A stretch of DNA of 64,000 bases from Halalkalicoccus sp. NIPERK01 (lineage in GTDB: Archaea; Halobacteriota; Halobacteria; Halobacteriales; Halalkalicoccaceae), in assembly GCF_030287405.1 (NCBI RefSeq), contig NZ_JASVVV010000002.1:372001-436000 (forward strand), given 5' to 3'. The translations under genes and the position numbers were made by a program. Below, one piece after another: positions 34,760 through 43,014 of this stretch. How positions within the stretch are numbered: the stretch's first letter is position 1; each line of letters starts with the position of its first letter. The notes under the pieces are model-generated. The model was not told where the DNA came from and did no database searches. It saw nothing but the letters and a program-made list of their open reading frames with translations.

Positions 34760-35988
34760 GCACGAGCAAGTTCGGACGCTACGGCGGCCAGTACGTCCCC
34801 GAGGCGCTGATGCCCGCGATCGAGGAACTGGAGGACGCGTACCAGCGGTTCGTTCTCGAAAACGACGAGGGGTTCGTGGACGAGTTTCGCGCCCGACTGC
34901 GCGATTTCGGCGGGCGACCCACGCCGCTCCAGCACGCGGAAGCCCTCTCGGCGCGCTACGACCGGGAGGTCTATCTCAAACGCGAGGACCTCCTCCATGG
35001 AGGCGCCCACAAACTGAACAACGCGCTGGGCCAGGCCCTGCTCGCGAAGTACATGGGCAAGGGTCGGATCATCGCCGAGACCGGGGCCGGACAGCACGGC
35101 ACCGCGACGGCGATGGCCTGTGCCCATCTGGGGCTGGACTGCGAGATCTACATGGGCGAGCGCGACATCAACCGCCAGCGCCCCAACGTCTTCCGGATGC
35201 GCCTGAACGGGGCGGAGGTCAACCCGGTGACGACGGGGCGGGGCACGCTGAAGGAGGCCATCTCGGAGACGATGCGCGACTGGGCCACGTCGGTCGAGGA
35301 CACCCACTACGTGATCGGGAGCGTCGTGGGCCCGCACCCCTTCCCGCGGATGGTCCGGGACTTCCAAGCGGTGATCGGCGAGGAGGCCCGCGAGCAGATC
35401 CGGGAGAAGGCGGGACGGCTACCCGACAGCGTGCTCGCGTGTGCGGGTGGCGGGTCGAACACGATGGGCGCCTTTGACGAGTTCGTCGCGGACGGCGTGG
35501 GATTGTACGCCGTCGAGGCCGGCGGAAGTAGTTTAGAAGTCGACGAGGCGGCCGGCGTCGCGCCCAACTCGGCGTCGCTCTCGACCGGAAGCGAGGGCGT
35601 CCTCCACGGCGCGCGAACGAAGCTCCTGCAGGACGCCGACGGCCAGATCATGGAATCGCACTCCGTTTCGTCGGGGCTGGATTACGCCGGGGTGGGTCCG
35701 GAGCTCGCCCACCTCGTCGACGAGGGCCGGGTCACGCCCGTGAACGTCGACGACGACGGGGCGCTGGAGGCGTTCCATCGCCTCTCCCAGTTGGAGGGGA
35801 TCATCCCCGCGCTGGAGACGGCCCACGCGTTCGCCTTCCTCGAAGAGGAGTACGAGGACTTGGGAGAGGTCGTGATCGTCAACGTCTCGGGACGGGGCGA
35901 TAAGGACCTCGAATCGGTGATCGAGGAGACGGCCGAACGCGACATCGAGGGCACGCCCGACATGGATGTCTTCCGAGGTGGACGATGA
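34756..35988 (+). CDS. trpB: tryptophan synthase beta chain
   Basis: This PLP enzyme condenses indole and serine to tryptophan. At 410 residues it is normal TrpB1 length. The PLP lysine is K86 in '[14 protein letters not shown]'. '[12 protein letters not shown]' forms the active-site loop, and the phosphate-binding loop is '[10 protein letters not shown]'. '[17 protein letters not shown]' at the start is the usual TrpB N-terminus. Translationally coupled to trpC upstream and trpA downstream by four-base overlaps, consistent with assembly of the alpha2-beta2 complex. Confidence 0.98.
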   Translation: MSTSKFGRYGGQYVPEALMPAIEELEDAYQRFVLENDEGFVDEFRARLRDFGGRPTPLQHAEALSARYDREVYLKREDLLHGGAHKLNNALGQALLAKYMGKGRIIAETGAGQHGTATAMACAHLGLDCEIYMGERDINRQRPNVFRMRLNGAEVNPVTTGRGTLKEAISETMRDWATSVEDTHYVIGSVVGPHPFPRMVRDFQAVIGEEAREQIREKAGRLPDSVLACAGGGSNTMGAFDEFVADGVGLYAVEAGGSSLEVDEAAGVAPNSASLSTGSEGVLHGARTKLLQDADGQIMESHSVSSGLDYAGVGPELAHLVDEGRVTPVNVDDDGALEAFHRLSQLEGIIPALETAHAFAFLEEEYEDLGEVVIVNVSGRGDKDLESVIEETAERDIEGTPDMDVFRGGR

Positions 35989-36866
35989 GTCCGAGTCGCA
36001 TCGACGAGGCGCTCGCCGAGGGCCCGGCGTTCATCCCGTACCTCGCGGCGGGCGATTCAGGTGTCTCCGGGAGCGAAGCGACCGGAGGCTCGGAAGACGT
36101 TCCGTCTTCCGGCGTCGAGTCGACCAAGGAGTACGTCCGCGCGCTGGTCCGTGGCGGGGCCGACATCGTCGAACTCGGACTGCCCTTCTCGGAGCCGATC
36201 GCGGAGGGCTCGACCATCCAGAACGCGATCGTCCGCTCGCTTTCGGGCGGGATGACCCCCGACGTGTATTTCGATCTCGTCGAAGATCTGGACGTGGGGG
36301 TACCGATCGTCTGCATGACCTACTACAACCTGATCTATCGATACGGCGACGAAGAGGGTCCGGAGCCGTTCGTCCGTAGGGCCGCTGAGGTCGGAATCGA
36401 CGGCTTCGTCGTGCCGGACTTGCCCGCCGAAGAGGCCGACCCGCTCCGGGAGGCCTGCGATACCTACAGACTGGACCTGATCTTCATCGTCGCGCCGACC
36501 ACGCGCGGCGAGCGGCTGAGACGGATCATGAGTCAGGTCTCGGGCTACGTCTACGTGCAGGCGCGCCTCGGAACGACGGGTGCGCGCGCGGACGTGAGCG
36601 ATCAGACCGATACGAGCCTCGGACGTCTGGAAGAGTGGGACGTTCCCAAAGCGGTCGGCTTCGGGATCAGCGAGCGCGAACACGCGGAACGCATCGTCGC
36701 GGGCGGTGCCGACGGGATCATCGTCGGAAGCGCGCTCGTCGATATCGTAGCCGAGGGCGAGACGGACGAGGGAACCGTCGCCGAGCGCCTCGAACGGAAG
36801 GCTCGTGAGCTGAAGGAGGGTGCGCTGGCCGGGGCCGAAAGCCGGCCGCAACCGGAACGTCCATAA
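35985..36866 (+). CDS. trpA: tryptophan synthase alpha chain with an internal insertion
   Basis: This subunit cleaves indole-3-glycerol phosphate to indole and glyceraldehyde-3-phosphate. The catalytic acids are in '[16 protein letters not shown]' (Glu) and '[13 protein letters not shown]' (Asp). The end '[14 protein letters not shown]' and '[15 protein letters not shown]' is the phosphate-binding part. The usual 'AAGDPD...ST' loop at the first beta/alpha turn is expanded by about 20 low-complexity residues ('[18 protein letters not shown]', 26-43). The matching DNA contains two adjacent hairpins. The frame is kept and the catalytic residues survive, so the enzyme is probably active. Confidence 0.97.
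   Translation: MSPSRIDEALAEGPAFIPYLAAGDSGVSGSEATGGSEDVPSSGVESTKEYVRALVRGGADIVELGLPFSEPIAEGSTIQNAIVRSLSGGMTPDVYFDLVEDLDVGVPIVCMTYYNLIYRYGDEEGPEPFVRRAAEVGIDGFVVPDLPAEEADPLREACDTYRLDLIFIVAPTTRGERLRRIMSQVSGYVYVQARLGTTGARADVSDQTDTSLGRLEEWDVPKAVGFGISEREHAERIVAGGADGIIVGSALVDIVAEGETDEGTVAERLERKARELKEGALAGAESRPQPERP
36065..36111 (+). repeat. double-hairpin insertion inside trpA
   Basis: Two back-to-back inverted repeats lie in the trpA coding sequence. 'ctccgg' (36065-36070) pairs with 'ccggag' (36082-36087). 'cggaagacg' (36091-36099) pairs perfectly with 'cgtcttccg' (36103-36111) over a 3-base loop. The element coincides with the extra, low-complexity residues of TrpA and looks like a small palindromic insertion that preserved the frame. 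Confidence 0.65.
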
Positions 36867-36893
36867 CCGCTCCATGCCGGAGTGTCTCATACT

Positions 36894-37688
36894 ATGACCG
36901 CGGGATTCGACGCACGACTCGAGCGGATCAGCACCGACGGCAAGTACCTCGTCGTCCCGATGGATCACGGGATCACCATGGGCGCGGTGAAGGGCCTGAA
37001 GGACATCGAGGGGACGATCGACGCGGTGACGCGCGGCGGCGCGGACTGCGTGCTCACCCAGAAGGGGATCGCACCCCGCGTGCATCCCAACACCAACGGC
37101 GCGGGCTACGTCGTCCACCTCAACGGCTCGACCACCATCGGCCCCGACGAGAGCGACAAGCGGGTCACGGGCACCGTCGAGGAGGCGATCCGTGCGGGCG
37201 CGGACGCCGTTTCGTTCCACATCAACGTCGGCTCGGACTACGAACCCGAGCAGATCGAGGGGCTCGCCCGGTTGACCGATCGGGCGGATCGGTTTGGTAT
37301 GCCCGTGCTGGCCATGGCCTACGCGCGCGGGCCCGGCATCGACGGGGCCGACCCCGAGGCGCTCGGCCACGCGGTGCGCCTCGCCGAGGAACTCGGTGCC
37401 GATATCGTCAAGACGGGCTACTCGGGCGACGCCGAGAGCTTCCAGCACGTCGTCGAGTCGACCCGGCTGCCCGTGGTTATCGCGGGCGGCGCGCGCGGAA
37501 CCGATAAAGAAACCCTCGAAAAGGTTCGGGGCACGATCGACGCCGGCGGCGCGGGCATCTCGATGGGCCGGTCGATCTTCCAGCACGACGACCCCGAGGC
37601 GATCACAAGAGCCGTCTCGGCGATCATCCACGAGGACGCCAGCGCCGAGGAGGCCATCGAGACGGCGGGGCTCGCGGTCGAGGCGTAA
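36894..37688 (+). CDS. 2-amino-3,7-dideoxy-D-threo-hept-6-ulosonate (ADH) synthase
   Basis: A 264-residue class I aldolase-like TIM barrel that performs the first step of the archaeal route to 3-dehydroquinate, from aspartate semialdehyde and a deoxy-sugar phosphate. Motifs: 'LVVPMDHGITMGAVKGLKDI', 'VLTQKGIAPRV', 'MAYARGPGI', 'DIVKTGYSGD' (Schiff-base Lys) and 'GGARGTDKETLEKVR', 'GISMGRSIFQHD'. ATG 36894 is favoured over 36882. It follows trpA by 27 bases and feeds the same aromatic pathway. Its partner, 3-dehydroquinate synthase II, is at 46.3 kb. Confidence 0.93.
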   Translation: MTAGFDARLERISTDGKYLVVPMDHGITMGAVKGLKDIEGTIDAVTRGGADCVLTQKGIAPRVHPNTNGAGYVVHLNGSTTIGPDESDKRVTGTVEEAIRAGADAVSFHINVGSDYEPEQIEGLARLTDRADRFGMPVLAMAYARGPGIDGADPEALGHAVRLAEELGADIVKTGYSGDAESFQHVVESTRLPVVIAGGARGTDKETLEKVRGTIDAGGAGISMGRSIFQHDDPEAITRAVSAIIHEDASAEEAIETAGLAVEA

Positions 37689-37694
37689 GTCGCA

Positions 37695-38456
37695 TCACGA
37701 GCTACCGGCCAGCGTCCCACACCGTCCCTGGAGATACCGCTCTCCGAGCGGGGTAATCCGATACTTTCCACGGTCGACCCGCTCGACGAGGTCGTGACGT
37801 TCCAGGCGGCTCAGACGGCGGTTCACCTCCGCTCGACTGTACTCGGTGTTGAAACCGATGATCGCGGGCGTGAGGACCAGTCCGGACGAGTAGCAGAGTT
37901 CGAGGATGGAATCGTCCAGTGGCGTCATCCAGTCGGCCGGCTCCCGTATTCGACAGGGATCGCGAAAGAGCCGTTCGGGCCACTCGGTCGGTCGGAAGTC
38001 GGGACCGACCGAGCGGTACAATCCGCCGAGGACGAGCAACGCGGCGAACCCGTGGCCCCAGTGGACGAACGGAAGGGTTACCAGGTCGTTCGCGAGGCCG
38101 ATCGCGACGAGCGCGACCACGCCCACGCAGGTGACGATCGGAGGATAGCGATACGCGCCGATCGGCATCCCAAGACGGCGGTAGGTACGAACCATCGACC
38201 AGATCCCGCCGAGCAAGACGACGTACAGCACTCCGTTCAGGAGTTCGAGCGCCGGTAGGTTCTCGGCCGCGAGCAACAGCACGTGGTAGCCGACGGAGAG
38301 GGACATGACCACTGCCACGGCCGCCGCCACACGTCCTAAGGGCGACTCGCGGAACTGGGCCCACGAGAGCACCGACAGCACGCTCGCGGCGGTTCCAACC
38401 ATGAGGGTGAACGGGACACCCAGCAGGTGGACGCTCAACGGTACGATGGTGACCAT
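37695..38456 (-). CDS. membrane-anchored winged-helix protein
   Basis: A 253-residue protein in two parts. Residues 1 to about 155 contain five or so hydrophobic segments ('LLGVPFTLMVGTAASVLSVL', 'VAAAVAVVMSLSVGYHVLLL' and so on). The rest is a soluble winged helix ('LDDSILELCYSSGLVLTPAI', 'SRAEVNRRLSRLERHDLVER', 'GKYRITPLGERYLQG'). The design suggests a membrane-tethered DNA-binding regulator. Family not recognised beyond the HTH. Minus-strand start at 38456 has a TATA element 25-31 bases upstream. Confidence 0.75.
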   Translation of the reverse strand: MVTIVPLSVHLLGVPFTLMVGTAASVLSVLSWAQFRESPLGRVAAAVAVVMSLSVGYHVLLLAAENLPALELLNGVLYVVLLGGIWSMVRTYRRLGMPIGAYRYPPIVTCVGVVALVAIGLANDLVTLPFVHWGHGFAALLVLGGLYRSVGPDFRPTEWPERLFRDPCRIREPADWMTPLDDSILELCYSSGLVLTPAIIGFNTEYSRAEVNRRLSRLERHDLVERVDRGKYRITPLGERYLQGRCGTLAGSS

Positions 38457-38480
38457 AAGTCACACATGGACCGGTCTCCA

Positions 38481-38487
38481 CTTAATT
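38481..38487 (-). promoter_or_regulatory. TATA element for the membrane winged-helix gene
   Basis: On the minus strand 'AATTAAG' is 25-31 bases upstream of the ATG at 38456, the leaderless spacing. The rest of the 173-base divergent space toward the cysteine-rich gene holds only a weak TATA-like 'cacataac' near 38591. Confidence 0.5.
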
Positions 38488-38629
38488 CGAGGAGGCGTTA
38501 AGGCCGGGGTAGCTCGACCTCACGGATCGTCCACGACGATTCCGCACCGCAGAAGTCGACCTCATCGTTCGTTTTCGGGCGGTTTGCAAGCACATAACGA
38601 AGTCGGGTCGTGACGACGGATCGACTGCA

Positions 38630-38983
38630 ATGGCGCTCTCAGAAATCGACCACCTCGACGACGAGATGGAACGGTGTATCGACAGCTGCTTCGAGGCCAC
38701 CCAAGCGTGTGAGTGGTGCGCCGACGAGTGCGCCGGCCACGGCGAGGAGATGGCCGAGTGTCTCCGGCTGTGTCGAGACGTCGCCGACCTCGCGACCCAG
38801 TGTGCTCGGCTGTGTGCGCGCGACTCGACGTTCCACACGCAGACTGCCGAGCTGTGTGCCGAGGCCTGTGAGGCGTGTGCCGAGGAGTGCGAACAGCACG
38901 ATCACGACCACTGCCAGCTGTGTGCGGAGGTCCTGCCCGAGTGCGCCGACGCCTGCCGCGAGATGATCGAGGCGATGGACTGA
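38630..38983 (+). CDS. four-helix-bundle copper-binding (Csp-like) protein
   Basis: A 117-residue protein with 17 cysteines spaced every 3-4 residues along predicted helices ('CIDSCFEATQACEWCADEC', 'CLRLCRDVADLATQCARLC', 'CAEACEACAEEC', 'CQLCAEVLPECADAC') plus a His-rich turn 'EQHDHDHC'. This is the pattern of the copper storage proteins (Csp), in which Cys lining a four-helix bundle binds many Cu(I) ions. No signal peptide, so it is a cytosolic Csp3-like form. A multicopper oxidase 2.4 kb downstream supports a copper role. A true DUF326 assignment would need a search. Confidence 0.88.
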   Translation: MALSEIDHLDDEMERCIDSCFEATQACEWCADECAGHGEEMAECLRLCRDVADLATQCARLCARDSTFHTQTAELCAEACEACAEECEQHDHDHCQLCAEVLPECADACREMIEAMD

Positions 38984-39007
38984 CTTCTCCCGCGCGCTGT
39001 ATCACCC

Positions 39008-39763
39008 ATGTTTTTCCACCTACTAGCTATAGTCCTCCTCCAGAAGTCGGTGCTTCCACAGTGGCTCCTCGAGGTCGGACTGCGCCTCGAACGGGCGTTC
39101 GAACCAGTCAGAGTAGTCCTCGAACCGATCCTCTCGAGCCCGCTTGTCGCGGCGGTATGGGCGCTCCTCGTGATCACGTCGCTGGGCGTCCTCTGGTGGG
39201 ATCTCGGGGAGCACAACCAGCCGCTGCCGTCGATGATGAAGTTCGTCTGGACGCTCACCGTCCTCTATTCGGGGCCGATCGGACTCGCGGTCTACTGGTA
39301 CACGGGCCGGACCCAGATCAGCCGCGATTCGTTCTGGCGGCGGGGGTCGCGCTCGACCAGCCACTGCTATTCGGGCTGTGGTGCCGGCGAGATCGTCGGT
39401 ATCACCCTCGCACAGGGGCTCCTCGCGCTGAGTACCGTCTGGGTCGTCCTGATCACGTTCGGCTTCGCGTACCTGTTCGGCTACGGGCTCAACATCGGGC
39501 CGCTGATGCAGGAGGGCGAGAGCTTTCGCGCGGCCACCAAGGACGCGTTCCTCAGCGAGACGCCGAGCATCACGGTCATGGAGATCGCCGCCATCGCCAC
39601 CGACCTGCTGCTGGCAGGTACCGCGGGGATGGGAAGCATCCTGTTCTGGATGGCGATGGCGTTCTCGCTGTCGGTGGGGTTCGTCGCGGCGTACCCGGTC
39701 AACGTCGGTCTGATCTCGTTGGGCGTGAAGGAGGGGATGATGAATCCACAGGAGATGCGATGA
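39008..39763 (+). CDS. DUF4396 integral membrane protein
   Basis: A 251-residue, six- to seven-helix membrane protein matching the DUF4396 pattern, including the conserved 'STSHCYSGCGAGEIVGITLA' (His119, Cys120, Cys124) and the C-terminal 'VGFVAAYPVNVGLISLGVKE'. DUF4396 function is unproven. It lies 24 bases after the Csp-like gene and probably shares its transcript. The His/Cys cluster at a membrane entrance, beside a Cu(I)-binding protein, suggests copper handling by inference. Confidence 0.87.
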   Translation: MFFHLLAIVLLQKSVLPQWLLEVGLRLERAFEPVRVVLEPILSSPLVAAVWALLVITSLGVLWWDLGEHNQPLPSMMKFVWTLTVLYSGPIGLAVYWYTGRTQISRDSFWRRGSRSTSHCYSGCGAGEIVGITLAQGLLALSTVWVVLITFGFAYLFGYGLNIGPLMQEGESFRAATKDAFLSETPSITVMEIAAIATDLLLAGTAGMGSILFWMAMAFSLSVGFVAAYPVNVGLISLGVKEGMMNPQEMR

Positions 39764-39844
39764 TCGGAGAGACGATGATTCGATCATGCATCGAAAGCCC
39801 GATCCGGCGTGCCGTCATCGCTCGCGATCCGAGGCGCGCGTAGG

Positions 39845-40873
39845 ATGAACGGCTTCCATCTCGCGCTCGGCCTCGTCCTGCTCGTCAGTAGCACCGTCGA
39901 CCTCCTGTGGACGACGCTCTGGGTCGAAGGCGGGGCCGGACCGCTCACCTCCCGACTGATGGCAGGGGCGTGGCGAGCCCTTCGACGGCTCGGCGGGCGG
40001 AACGCACGAGCGCTCGGCCTCGCGGGCCCGCTGATCTTCGTGTTCACCCTCATCACGTGGATCGCCCTGCTCTGGAGCGGCTGGACGCTCGTCTTCGTCA
40101 GCGCCGAGAGCGCCCTCACGGATACACTGAACAGGGGGTCGATCTCGTGGTCCGATCACCTCTATTTCGCCGGCTACACGATGTTCACGCTGGGGAACGG
40201 TGATTTCGTTCCGCGAGAGGGGATCTGGCAGTTCGTCACCGTCCTCGCGACGGGAAGCGGGATGCTCCTGGTCACGCTGACCGTCTCGTATACGTTGTCG
40301 GTTCTCGATGCGATAACGCAGAAACGCTCGTTCGCCAGCGGTGTGACCGGCCTCGGGACGCACGGCAACGCTCTCGTTCGCACGGCGTGGGACGGCGAGG
40401 GGTTCTCCGGGCTCGACCTCCCGCTCAACGCGTACGTCTCCCAACTGAACACCTTGACCTCGAACCACAAGGCCTACCCGGTTCTTCATTACTTCTACAG
40501 TCCGCGGGCCGAACGGGCACCAGTGGTCGCGATCACGATCCTCGACGAGGCATTGACGATATTTCGTTTCGGTATTTCCGAGGAGCACCGACCGAACAAC
40601 GTGATCATCACGAATGCCCGTTCGAGCGTCCAGAGCTACCTCGAGACGCTCCACAGCGCGTTCATCCACCCCGCAGACGAGGTCCCGCCCCCGCCGAATC
40701 TCGATCCACTCTCCGAGAGCGGACTCCCTACCGTGTCCGACGAGGAATTCACCACGGCACTGGAGACGCTGACCGATCGTCGGCGCACGTTGCTCGGCCT
40801 TATCAATTCGGATGCCCGGCGATGGCCCGCCGGCGAGATTCCCGCCGAGGAGACCGAAAACGAGTGGTTATGA
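39845..40873 (+). CDS. K+-channel-like two-helix membrane protein with an atypical filter
   Basis: A 342-residue protein. Hydrophobic helices occur near residues 5-25, 60-85 and 125-155. Between the last two is a pore-loop-like segment 'YFAGYTMFTLGNGDFVPREG' whose TLGNGDF (115-121) occupies the place of the K+ filter TVGYGD. The last about 180 residues are soluble, helical and unassigned ('LNTLTSNHKAYPVLHYFYSP'). It is annotated in related genomes as an ion channel, but selectivity cannot be assumed because Tyr is replaced by Asn. ATG 39845 is chosen over 39809. Confidence 0.78.
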   Translation: MNGFHLALGLVLLVSSTVDLLWTTLWVEGGAGPLTSRLMAGAWRALRRLGGRNARALGLAGPLIFVFTLITWIALLWSGWTLVFVSAESALTDTLNRGSISWSDHLYFAGYTMFTLGNGDFVPREGIWQFVTVLATGSGMLLVTLTVSYTLSVLDAITQKRSFASGVTGLGTHGNALVRTAWDGEGFSGLDLPLNAYVSQLNTLTSNHKAYPVLHYFYSPRAERAPVVAITILDEALTIFRFGISEEHRPNNVIITNARSSVQSYLETLHSAFIHPADEVPPPPNLDPLSESGLPTVSDEEFTTALETLTDRRRTLLGLINSDARRWPAGEIPAEETENEWL

Positions 40874-40955
40874 CGAAACTGGTGGCTCCGAACCGACCGG
40901 TTCCGAATCGACTCCCGGCGTAATAGTGATTACCGCCGAGGCTGTCGTGTATAGT

Positions 40956-41342
40956 ATGGGATATACCATACAAGAGCAGGTCGACGGCGCGTTCGCCGAG
41001 GTCGTGGAAAAGACGATAGATGCTCTCGAAGGCGAGGGCTTTGGCGTCCTCTGCGATATCGACGTCCAGGCGACGTTCGCGAAGAAACTCGACCGGGAGT
41101 TTCGTCGGTATCGCATTCTCGGCGCCTGTAACCCGGAACTCGCCTACGAGGGCCTCGAGGACGAAATCGAGCTCGGGGCGCTCCTTCCGTGTAACGTCAT
41201 CGTCTACGAAACGGATGAGGGAACGGTCGCCGTGAGCGCGGTCGATCCGAACCGACTCGTTGGGATGGCCGACAACCCCGACCTCGATCCGATCGCCGAG
41301 GACGTCTCCGACCGATTCGAGCGGGTCCTCGACTCGCTGTGA
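40956..41342 (+). CDS. DUF302 domain protein
   Basis: A 128-residue protein with the DUF302 fold: 'VEKTIDALEGEGFGVLCDID' (helix and strand), 'LDREFRRYRILGACNPELAY' (the conserved R-Y-R-I-L-G-A-C-N-P) and '[20 protein letters not shown]' (conserved L-P-C-N). The two Cys residues are the usual DUF302 pair. DUF302 genes are often found beside metal or multicopper-oxidase genes. Its TGA overlaps the GTG of the multicopper oxidase, so they are co-translated. ATG 40956 is favoured over the longer frame from 40812. Confidence 0.9.
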   Translation: MGYTIQEQVDGAFAEVVEKTIDALEGEGFGVLCDIDVQATFAKKLDREFRRYRILGACNPELAYEGLEDEIELGALLPCNVIVYETDEGTVAVSAVDPNRLVGMADNPDLDPIAEDVSDRFERVLDSL

Positions 41343-42781
41343 GCGACCCGTGGTTGACTCCTCGTCGCCGATTCCTCCAAGCACTAGCTGGAGCGGGCGT
41401 GAGCGCGCTCGCAGGCTGTTCGACACTCGACGGGGTGACGCCCGAGAGCGAGCCCGAACTGGCGTCGCCGCGCTCGCCACCGTCGGAGCCAGCCGATACG
41501 ACCGCCAGACTGCGAGCGACAGCTGGCACCGTTCAACCGAGCGAGGACGCGGCCATCGAAACGTGGCTCTACAACGACGAGTTCCCCGGTCCCGAACTCC
41601 GGTTGACCGAAGGGGAGGTGGTCGAAGTCGAACTGACCAACGATCTTCGGGATGAGACGACGATCCACTGGCACGGTGTTCCGCTGTCGAACGGGATGGA
41701 CGGCGTTCCGAACGTCACGCAGGACCCGATCGAATCCGGCGGGTCGTTCGCCTACAAGTTCCGGGCCGAACCGGCGGGCACGTTCTTCTATCACAGCCAC
41801 GTCGGCCTCCAGCTCGACCGCGGGCTTCTCGGGCCGCTCGTGATCGAGGAGGCCGAACCGCATATCGAGTACGATCGCGAGTACACCGTCGTCCTCGACG
41901 ACTACCTCGACGGGGAACCCCAACCGCTCTCCGACACGGACTCGAACGGTGGAATGGGCGGCGGTATGGGTGGTGGCCCAGGTGGAATGGGCGGTATGAT
42001 GGACGACAGACGACCGGACTACGCCGGTCTCCTCGTCAACGGCCGCTTGCCCGAAAACCCCCCGTCGTTCGCCGTCCAAGAGGGCGAGCGTGTTCGGTTT
42101 CGGTTCGTCAATGCGAGCAGCGCGACGGCGTTCGAAGTGCGAGTCGCGGGTCATCCCCTCACGGTCACGCACGCTGATGGACGCCCGGTCGAGCCGGTTA
42201 CCGCCGACTCGTTTGTCTTTGGATCCGGAGAGCGCTACGACGCGATCGTCGACGCCGAAAATCCCGGAACGTGGGAACTGCGCGCCGCTGCTCTCGACGG
42301 TAACGAACCGCCAGCAATCGCCGTTCTCGCGTATGAAGGAGAGACCGAACAATCACCGACCGCTCCGTCATCCCCCGGGCAACAGCTGTCGTATAGCGAT
42401 CTTCGCGCCCTTTCTCCGCTCGAAGGGATTGACGGAGAGCCGGATCGAACGTTCGATCTGACGCTGTCGGCGAGCCGCGAATCCACCGAGTGGTTGATCG
42501 ATGGACAAGCGTACCCTAACGCCGATCCATTTACAATCCGGGAAGGCGATCACGTCCGAATTCGGCTGGAAAATCACAGTCCCGTCCTGCACCCGATGCA
42601 TCTCCACGGGCATTTCTTCCAAGCCGGGGACGCGGTCAAGGACACCGTCCTCGTTCCCGGCCATATGGGTGAAGTAACGTTCGACTTCGTCGCGGACAAT
42701 CCCGGGAGCTGGCTGTTTCACTGTCACAACCTCTATCATCTCGAAGCGGGGATGGCTCGCGTAATGGAGTACGTCGAGTAG
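41339..42781 (+). CDS. multicopper oxidase, Tat-type lipoprotein
   Basis: A 480-residue three-cupredoxin multicopper oxidase of the CueO/laccase type. The start 'TPRRRFLQALAGAGVSALAG' followed by a lipobox 'GC' predicts Tat export and lipid anchoring outside the cell. Copper ligands: 'HWHG' (His110/112), 'YHSH' (152/154), 'HPMHLHGHFF' (His418 onward) and 'FHCHNLYHLEAGM' (His461-Cys462-His463, axial Met472). A Gly/Met-rich loop (about residues 204-222) resembles Cu(I)-binding inserts of cuprous oxidases. Starts with a GTG overlapping the DUF302 stop. Confidence 0.95.
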   Translation: MSDPWLTPRRRFLQALAGAGVSALAGCSTLDGVTPESEPELASPRSPPSEPADTTARLRATAGTVQPSEDAAIETWLYNDEFPGPELRLTEGEVVEVELTNDLRDETTIHWHGVPLSNGMDGVPNVTQDPIESGGSFAYKFRAEPAGTFFYHSHVGLQLDRGLLGPLVIEEAEPHIEYDREYTVVLDDYLDGEPQPLSDTDSNGGMGGGMGGGPGGMGGMMDDRRPDYAGLLVNGRLPENPPSFAVQEGERVRFRFVNASSATAFEVRVAGHPLTVTHADGRPVEPVTADSFVFGSGERYDAIVDAENPGTWELRAAALDGNEPPAIAVLAYEGETEQSPTAPSSPGQQLSYSDLRALSPLEGIDGEPDRTFDLTLSASRESTEWLIDGQAYPNADPFTIREGDHVRIRLENHSPVLHPMHLHGHFFQAGDAVKDTVLVPGHMGEVTFDFVADNPGSWLFHCHNLYHLEAGMARVMEYVE

Positions 42782-42996
42782 CGGATACCGAGAACGGAGA
42801 GGTCGTCAGTCCGCCGGTTGCGGTTCTCCTATCGAGGATATACCGGGAAGGCTCGGGAGATCGAGATCGGCACGTGGAATGAACACGGCTATCTCGATAC
42901 CCAGATGGTAGCGTACGTCGCATCACGAAGCGTCTCAGCGCCGGCGATCCGTCGACGCGCGGTGCTTCGCCTGCAGGCACAACGACTAACGAAGCC

Positions 42997-43013
42997 GGCG
43001 GCGAAGCGCCGCC
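42997..43013 (+). other. GC-only hairpin abutting the sulfite-oxidase start codon
   Basis: 'ggcggcg' (42997-43003) pairs perfectly with 'cgccgcc' (43007-43013) over a 3-base loop and ends one base before the ATG. In the 233-base gap from 42782, 'gcttcg' (42964-42969) can also pair with 'cgaagc' (42990-42995). No gene is seen in this gap. Confidence 0.55.
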
Positions 43014-43014
43014 C

